Shown in pieces: positions 59,932-64,000 of a stretch of 64,000 nt of DNA. The notes beneath the pieces were generated by a model. That model made no database searches. It saw nothing but the letters and a program-made list of their open reading frames with translations, and was not told the DNA's origin. Location: positions 1 to 64,000 of the forward strand of contig JAZRDR010000010.1 in assembly GCA_045660445.1 (NCBI GenBank), given 5' to 3'. Origin of the DNA: Faeciplasma sp045660445 (lineage in GTDB: Bacteria; Bacillota; Clostridia; Oscillospirales; Ruminococcaceae). Numbering within the stretch: the stretch's first letter is position 1; each line of letters begins with the position of its first letter. A program made the position numbers and the translations under genes.

Positions 59932-59972
59932 GGAGGGTTAGTAAAATTTAAAACCAATAGGAGGTTACTACA

Positions 59973-60701
59973 ATGGCTGTAGTATCAATGAAGCAGCTTC
60001 TTGAAGCTGGTGTACATTTTGGTCACCAGACAAGAAGATGGAACCCGAAGATGGCTCAGTACATCTTCACAGAAAGAAACGGAATTTACATCATCGACCT
60101 TCAGAAGACCGTTAAGAAGCTCGACGAAGCTTATGCTTTCGTTAAGGAAGTTTCTGCTAACGGCGGTGAAGTACTTTTCGTAGGTACAAAGAAGCAGGCT
60201 GGCGATTCCATTAAGGAAGAAGCACTCAGAGCTAATGCACACTATGTAAACGCAAGATGGCTTGGCGGTATGATGACCAACTACAAGACCATCCGCACCA
60301 GAATCGCTCGTCTTGAACAGCTCCACAAGATGGCTGAAGACGGCACTTTCGAACTCCTTCCCAAGAAGGAAGTAGCTCAGCTTTCTCTCGAAATCGAAAA
60401 GCTTGAAAAGTATCTCGGCGGTATCAAGAACATGGGCAAGCTTCCCGCTGCTTTGTTCATCGTTGACCCCAAGAGAGAAAAGATTGCAGTTGCAGAAGCT
60501 AAGAAGCTTGGTATCCCCGTAGTTGCTATCGTTGACACTAACTGTGATCCTGACGAAGTTGACTATGTAATTCCCGGCAACGACGATGCTATCAGAGCAG
60601 TTAAGCTCATCTCCGGTGCTATCGCTGACGCTATCATCGAAGGCAGACAGGGCGAAACTGTTGCTGAAGAAACTACTGAAGAAGCTCCTGTAGAAGAATA
60701 A
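59973..60701 (+). CDS. rpsB: Ribosomal protein uS2
   Basis: The 242-residue small-subunit protein reads MKQLLEAGVHFGHQTRRWNPKM, YIFTERNGIYIIDLQKT, FVGTKKQA, NARWLGGMMTNYKTI, FIVDPKREKIAVAEAKKLGIP, then an acidic tail (ETVAEETTEEAPVEE). AGGAGG precedes ATG 59973. Codons are strongly biased. It is in its usual pair with tsf, but the pair lies downstream of polC instead of upstream of pyrH. Confidence 0.98.
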   Translation: MAVVSMKQLLEAGVHFGHQTRRWNPKMAQYIFTERNGIYIIDLQKTVKKLDEAYAFVKEVSANGGEVLFVGTKKQAGDSIKEEALRANAHYVNARWLGGMMTNYKTIRTRIARLEQLHKMAEDGTFELLPKKEVAQLSLEIEKLEKYLGGIKNMGKLPAALFIVDPKREKIAVAEAKKLGIPVVAIVDTNCDPDEVDYVIPGNDDAIRAVKLISGAIADAIIEGRQGETVAEETTEEAPVEE

Positions 60702-60714
60702 TTCAGATTTTATC

Positions 60715-60744
60715 GGGCAGGCGCTTTTAAATAAACACCTGCCC
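60715..60744 (+). promoter_or_regulatory. Hairpin between rpsB and tsf
   Basis: Stem GGGCAGG (60715-60721) with CCTGCCC (60738-60744), 16-base loop, no T-tract. It could be a partial attenuator or a stability element that sets the S2 to EF-Ts ratio. Confidence 0.5.
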
Positions 60745-60785
60745 TAATTCTAAAATATCTTAATATTGAAAGGAATGTTCATATT

Positions 60786-61700
60786 ATGGCTAATATCACA
60801 GCTAAGGACGTATCCGCTCTCCGTGAGAGAACCGGCGTAGGTATGATGGATTGCAAAAAGGCACTCGTAGAAGCTAACGGCGACTTCGAAGCTGCTATCG
60901 TTTTGCTTCGTGAAAAGGGACTTGCTACCCAGGCTAAGAAGGCTGGCCGTGTTGCTGCTGAAGGCTTGGTTGTTGCAATGGTAGAAGGCAATGTTGGTTG
61001 TGTTGTTGAAGTTAACTCTGAAACCGACTTCGTTGCTAACACTGATCAGTTCAAGGGCTTGGTTGATACAATCGCTAAGACTGTTATCGCTTGCAACCCT
61101 GCTGATGTTGACGCTTTGAAGGCTTGCAAGTCTGTTAACTCTGAAAGAACTATCGAAGAAGAAGTTCAGGAAGTATTCTTGCAGATCAGAGAAAACATCC
61201 AGATCAGAAGATTCGCTCGTATGGAAGGAACTTTGGTTTCTTACGTACACGGTGGCGGCAGAATCGGCGTTTTGGTTAAGCTCGACACTGAACTCGGCGA
61301 AAATTCTCTCGCTTGCGGTAAGGACGTAGCTCTTCAGATCGCTGCTATGAACCCTGCTTACCTTGACAGAACTCATGTTCCTGCTGACGTTCTCGAAGGC
61401 GAAAAGAACATCATGATCGCTCAGATGAAGGAAGATCCTAAGATGGCTAACAAGCCTGAAGCTGTTTTGGCTAAGATCGTTGAAGGCAAGGTTGGCAAGT
61501 ACTACTCTGAAAACTGCCTCGTAGACATGGAATTCGTTAAGGACAACCAGTTCACAGTTGGCAAGTATGTTGACCACTGCGCTAAGGAACTTGGCGGCTC
61601 CATCAAGGTTGCTGAATACGTTCGTTTCGAAAGAGGCGAAGGTATTGCTAAGAGAGAAGACAACTTCGCTGATGAAGTTGCTTCCATGATGGGCAAGTAA
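60786..61700 (+). CDS. tsf: Translation elongation factor Ts
   Basis: Nucleotide exchange factor for EF-Tu. The 304-residue product has DVSALRERTGVGMMDCKKALVEANGD (UBA-like N-domain and TDFV-type core), VVEVNSETDFVANTD, then two subdomains ending GEGIAKREDNFADEVASMMGK. AAAGGAATG precedes ATG 60786. Codons are strongly biased. A 320-codon antisense frame here is a shadow. Confidence 0.98.
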   Translation: MANITAKDVSALRERTGVGMMDCKKALVEANGDFEAAIVLLREKGLATQAKKAGRVAAEGLVVAMVEGNVGCVVEVNSETDFVANTDQFKGLVDTIAKTVIACNPADVDALKACKSVNSERTIEEEVQEVFLQIRENIQIRRFARMEGTLVSYVHGGGRIGVLVKLDTELGENSLACGKDVALQIAAMNPAYLDRTHVPADVLEGEKNIMIAQMKEDPKMANKPEAVLAKIVEGKVGKYYSENCLVDMEFVKDNQFTVGKYVDHCAKELGGSIKVAEYVRFERGEGIAKREDNFADEVASMMGK

Positions 61701-61719
61701 TCTATCTAACAATAATTCA

Positions 61720-61754
61720 AGGGCATCTGATATTTCAGGTGCCCTATATTTTTT
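61720..61754 (+). terminator. Terminator after tsf
   Basis: Stem AGGGCATCTGA (61720-61730) with TCAGGTGCCCT (61735-61745), one G-T pair, then a T-rich tract that runs up to the next gene's SD. Confidence 0.88.
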
Positions 61755-61765
61755 CGGAGGTTAAA

Positions 61766-62257
61766 ATGCTTTTTAATAACGATCTTCGCTTTAAAAATGA
61801 TAGCAAAATGTTTTCATACCGTGTCGGAGCAATAATTGTTGAAAATAATCACGTTTTGCTAGCTGGAAATAATGTCTCGACCTATTACTATTCTGTTGGT
61901 GGTGCAGTTAAGCACGGCGAAACCGCTGAACAAGCTATCAAAAGAGAAGTGCTTGAGGAGACGGGTGTAAACTATGAGATTGAAAAGCTTGCCGTCATAC
62001 ACGAAAACTTCTTTATTGGCGATGGTTCTATCGACGGCTTTAAGTGCCATGAAATAAGTTTATATTTTCTAATGAAACCCCGTGGCACCATGGAGATAAA
62101 CTGCCACAGTTTTTGCGCAGAAGGCGCTGAGTATATGCACTGGTTGCCGATAGAAGAACTTAAAAACGTCGCAGCATATCCTTCATTCTTGTTGAAATAT
62201 CTTCATGATAGACCTCAAGAAATAATCCATATTATTACCGATGATATAAATCAATAG
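61766..62257 (+). CDS. Nudix hydrolase
   Basis: The 163-residue product has a complete Nudix box (G-x5-E-x7-REV-x-EE-x-G) in GAVKHGETAEQAI followed by KREVLEETGV, so it should hydrolyse a nucleoside-diphosphate-linked compound. The substrate is not told by the sequence. ATG 61766 is used with CGGAGG (61755-61760), which follows the T-tract of the tsf terminator directly. An in-frame ATG at 61739 lies in that hairpin. No separate promoter was found, so it may rely on readthrough from tsf. Confidence 0.9.
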   Translation: MLFNNDLRFKNDSKMFSYRVGAIIVENNHVLLAGNNVSTYYYSVGGAVKHGETAEQAIKREVLEETGVNYEIEKLAVIHENFFIGDGSIDGFKCHEISLYFLMKPRGTMEINCHSFCAEGAEYMHWLPIEELKNVAAYPSFLLKYLHDRPQEIIHIITDDINQ

Positions 62258-62266
62258 CAAACATAA

Positions 62267-62295
62267 TTGACTTCAAACTTCACACTTGCTATAAT
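62267..62295 (+). promoter_or_regulatory. Promoter of rsmA
   Basis: TTGACT (62267-62272), a 17-base spacer and TATAAT (62290-62295). It excludes the longer in-frame start at 62267. Confidence 0.85.
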
Positions 62296-62323
62296 CAATA
62301 TATCAAATTCTTTGGAGACTATT

Positions 62324-63187
62324 ATGGACAATCTTTCAAATATAGGCGTAATTAAAGATATACTTTCTCAGCATGGATTTACCTTCTCAAAAAAGCTGGG
62401 TCAAAACTTTCTTATAAATCCATCCGTTTGTCCGCGAATAGCTGAAATGGGCAATGCGAAAAAGGGATTTGGAGTGATAGAAATAGGTCCCGGAATCGGT
62501 GTTTTAACGAACGAGCTTTGCAAGCGTGCGGATAAGGTGGTTGCAATTGAAATTGATGACCGTCTAATTCCGATATTGCAAAAAACCCTTGCCGAGCATA
62601 ATAACGTTAAAGTCATCAATGATGACGTTATGAATGTCGATCTTAAAAAACTTATCGAGGATGAATTCGATGGCTTAGAGGTTGCAGTGTGCGCAAATTT
62701 GCCTTATTACATCACTTCGCCGATCATAATGATGCTTCTTGAATCTCGGCTTCCCATCAGAACCATCACTACAATGGTTCAAAAAGAGGCGGGACAGCGT
62801 CTTTGTGCGCCCGTCGGCACTCGTGATATGGGTGCGGTTACTGTTGCGGTGAATTATTTCTCAAAAGCTAAGATACTCTTTAACGTTTCACGCGGAAGCT
62901 TCATGCCTGTCCCAAACGTTGATAGTTGTGTGATTCAGTTCGAGCTTACTGATGACACTCCGAAAGCGAACGATGAAAAATACTTTTTTAAAGTTGTTAG
63001 GGGGATGTTCACACAGCGCCGCAAAACGATCCTTAACTGTGTCAGCGGATCTCTTGGCATTTCCAAGGAAATCGTTGCCGAAGCAATTGAAAAGACCGGT
63101 CTTAAGCCTTCTGTTCGACCCGAAGAGCTTTCGATGGATGAGCTTATCAGATTTGCTGAAAATCTTAAAGAGATTCAAGCGAAATGA
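62324..63187 (+). CDS. rsmA: 16S rRNA dimethyladenosine transferase (KsgA)
   Basis: Dimethylates A1518 and A1519 of 16S rRNA late in 30S assembly. The 287-residue product has KKLGQNFLINPSVCPRIAE, VIEIGPGIGVLTNEL (SAM site), EIDDRL, ANLPYYITSPIIM (the NLPY catalytic motif), TTMVQKEAGQRL and FTQRRKTILNCV. ATG 62324 has TTTGGAGA (62311-62318) 6 bases upstream. Confidence 0.97.
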   Translation: MDNLSNIGVIKDILSQHGFTFSKKLGQNFLINPSVCPRIAEMGNAKKGFGVIEIGPGIGVLTNELCKRADKVVAIEIDDRLIPILQKTLAEHNNVKVINDDVMNVDLKKLIEDEFDGLEVAVCANLPYYITSPIIMMLLESRLPIRTITTMVQKEAGQRLCAPVGTRDMGAVTVAVNYFSKAKILFNVSRGSFMPVPNVDSCVIQFELTDDTPKANDEKYFFKVVRGMFTQRRKTILNCVSGSLGISKEIVAEAIEKTGLKPSVRPEELSMDELIRFAENLKEIQAK

Positions 63188-63230
63188 TAGATTAATCGCA
63201 ATTGTTGTAAAGTAATTACGGAGGAATATC

Positions 63231-63887
63231 ATGAAAGCACTTAAGAGCAATTTATTATGCGTCGTAATTATTCTTGTAATATTGGTTGTAACATCTAAAA
63301 GTTTTATTGTCGAAATGCTTATCTCGCCCTTTTTATTAGGATTGCTCTATGTTCTGATACTTAATAAAAACAAAACCGTTTTTTCTAAACCGTTGTTTAA
63401 TCCCGATGAGAAGCTTTTAAAAAGGTTTTGTGTTGGTAGGGTGCTTTTGTTCGTTGCAGTTGTCTTAACGTTTACGGTTGTAAAGTCGTTGCTTGATGCT
63501 GCGTTTGATGAAAAAAGTGGATTATTTGTTGCTTTTGCGGTGTTGATAGAATGCTTTATTACATATCTTATTTTTGCGAATAAGAATACCATCATATTTA
63601 AAAACGCAAAAAGCGTTCTGATAACGCTAGCAATTTCTGTTGTAGTCACGGTGATTTCAGGGATCTTATTCAGTAAATGTATGACCACATTTTATGAAGT
63701 CCTCAGTTCACATAAAGACGGGTCTGGAAACATGATGGGCATCATGGGAATGATAGCGGCATCTGATGCTGCTGAGAAATACCGTATTGCTGCGTATTAT
63801 GTTTGTATGATTCAAAAATGGATAATCATGAGTATTTTGATAATGTTTCACTCCAAACAAATCAACGTTAATAATTCAAATTACTGA
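63231..63887 (+). CDS. Multi-pass membrane protein of unknown function
   Basis: The 218-residue protein has about six hydrophobic helices (residues about 7-24, 28-44, 69-86, 96-114, 128-147 and 188-207). There are basic loops on one side, and a short Gly/Met-rich loop (DGSGNMMGIMGMI, about 163-175) before the last helix. I recognise no family. CGGAGG precedes ATG 63231. It follows rsmA by 43 bases and may share its transcript. Confidence 0.75.
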   Translation: MKALKSNLLCVVIILVILVVTSKSFIVEMLISPFLLGLLYVLILNKNKTVFSKPLFNPDEKLLKRFCVGRVLLFVAVVLTFTVVKSLLDAAFDEKSGLFVAFAVLIECFITYLIFANKNTIIFKNAKSVLITLAISVVVTVISGILFSKCMTTFYEVLSSHKDGSGNMMGIMGMIAASDAAEKYRIAAYYVCMIQKWIIMSILIMFHSKQINVNNSNY

Positions 63888-63927
63888 TAATGTGTTATTT
63901 GTTAACTGATTAAAAGATTCATAGTAA

Positions 63928-63956
63928 AATCCCCACCTTTGATGAAGGTGGGGATT
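63928..63956. terminator. Bidirectional terminator near the right edge
   Basis: A 12-bp stem (AATCCCCACCTT 63928-63939 with AAGGTGGGGATT 63945-63956). It is a close relative of the hairpin at 2805-2835 and separates the membrane-protein gene from a convergent gene entering from the right. Confidence 0.88.
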
Positions 63957-63958
63957 CT

Positions 63959-64000
63959 TTATTCTTTCATAAATATCGATACAGCAACCTCGCACGATAA
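63959..64000 (-). CDS. C-terminal end of a convergent gene (partial)
   Basis: On the minus strand a frame enters from beyond the window, reads LSCEVAVSIFMKE and stops with TAA at 63961-63959, just before a bidirectional terminator. That layout fits the end of a real gene, but 13 codons are too few to identify it. Confidence 0.4.
   Translation of the reverse strand, partial: LSCEVAVSIFMKE

Noticed and set aside
60750..61712. 320-codon open frame antisense to tsf
   Set aside because: A shadow of highly biased codons in tsf; it spans the tsf start region and has no motif.
1..64000. tRNA, rRNA, CRISPR array, insertion sequence, prophage or restriction-modification genes
   Set aside because: Looked for by eye on both strands; no cloverleaf, repeat-spacer pattern, transposase, integrase or methylase-endonuclease pair was found.

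Overview
The window looks like a chromosomal segment of an anaerobic, spore-forming, plant-fibre-degrading Clostridia bacterium, probably of the Oscillospiraceae/Ruminococcaceae type. The evidence is Gram-positive PolC, an IspH-S1 fusion, YmxH/YlmC, TepA-YlzJ and SpoIIIE-type FtsK, Rex, intracellular GH9 and GH115 glycosidases, frequent TTG/GTG starts behind strong Shine-Dalgarno (SD) sites, and a low-to-mid GC content. Assignment is by family recognition only; no database search was run. No rRNA, tRNA, CRISPR array, IS element or prophage was seen.

Layout. (1) 1-2.8 kb is accessory: the C-terminal end of an RHS/YD-repeat polymorphic-toxin-like protein, an overlapping small membrane protein (candidate immunity protein), a displaced RHS-core fragment that shares a 44-bp identical tract with the live gene, and an orphan membrane-anchored protein. 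(2) 2.8-13 kb is sugar catabolism: nagA divergent from a GH3 beta-N-acetylhexosaminidase-like gene, a GH9 glycosidase, a membrane-anchored glycerophosphodiester phosphodiesterase and a GH115 alpha-glucuronidase. (3) 13-18.5 kb holds a C_GCAxxG_C_C protein, a nuclease-fold-like unknown, two paralogous PlsC acyltransferases with zinc-ribbon tails, a histidine phosphatase and a YitT protein. (4) 18.5-22.4 kb (minus strand) is an aconitase-isocitrate dehydrogenase-rex operon with a Rex-like operator lying over its own promoter. (5) 22.5-35.5 kb is one long plus-strand run: tepA, ylzJ, uppP, ftsK/spoIIIE, YgiQ radical SAM, MBL hydrolase, DUF3006, RpiR regulator, HI0933 flavoprotein, a cmk-plsC fusion and an ispH-rpsA fusion. 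(6) 35.5-44 kb: PBP1A, an rRNA methyltransferase, mtaB (minus), an HPr-like protein lacking the active-site His, a DacA-like protein lacking all three catalytic motifs, pgi and a small P-loop protein. (7) 44-48 kb: yceD-rpmF and der-plsY-gpsA. (8) 48-58.6 kb: pyrH-frr-uppS-cdsA-dxr-rseP-ispG-polC. (9) 58.7-64 kb: a Cys-rich unknown, ymxH, rpsB-tsf behind a structured leader, a Nudix hydrolase, rsmA and a membrane protein.

How the genes work together. Much of the window makes and recycles the cell envelope. Three MEP-pathway enzymes (Dxr, IspG, IspH) feed UppS, and UppP recycles the undecaprenyl carrier used by PBP1A. GpsA, PlsY, CdsA and several PlsC proteins make phospholipid. NagA and the GH3 enzyme probably return amino sugars to metabolism. 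acn-icd-rex links 2-oxoglutarate supply to the NADH/NAD+ ratio.

The most interesting points are the RHS tail-swap module, the Rex autoregulation, an internal SD that could release free ribosomal protein S1, the inactive-looking DacA and HPr homologues, a plsY gene with no ATG/GTG/TTG start, and the PlsC-zinc-ribbon proteins. Promoter positions were used to correct several over-long N-termini (nagA, acn, pgi, pyrH, rsmA, the phosphodiesterase).
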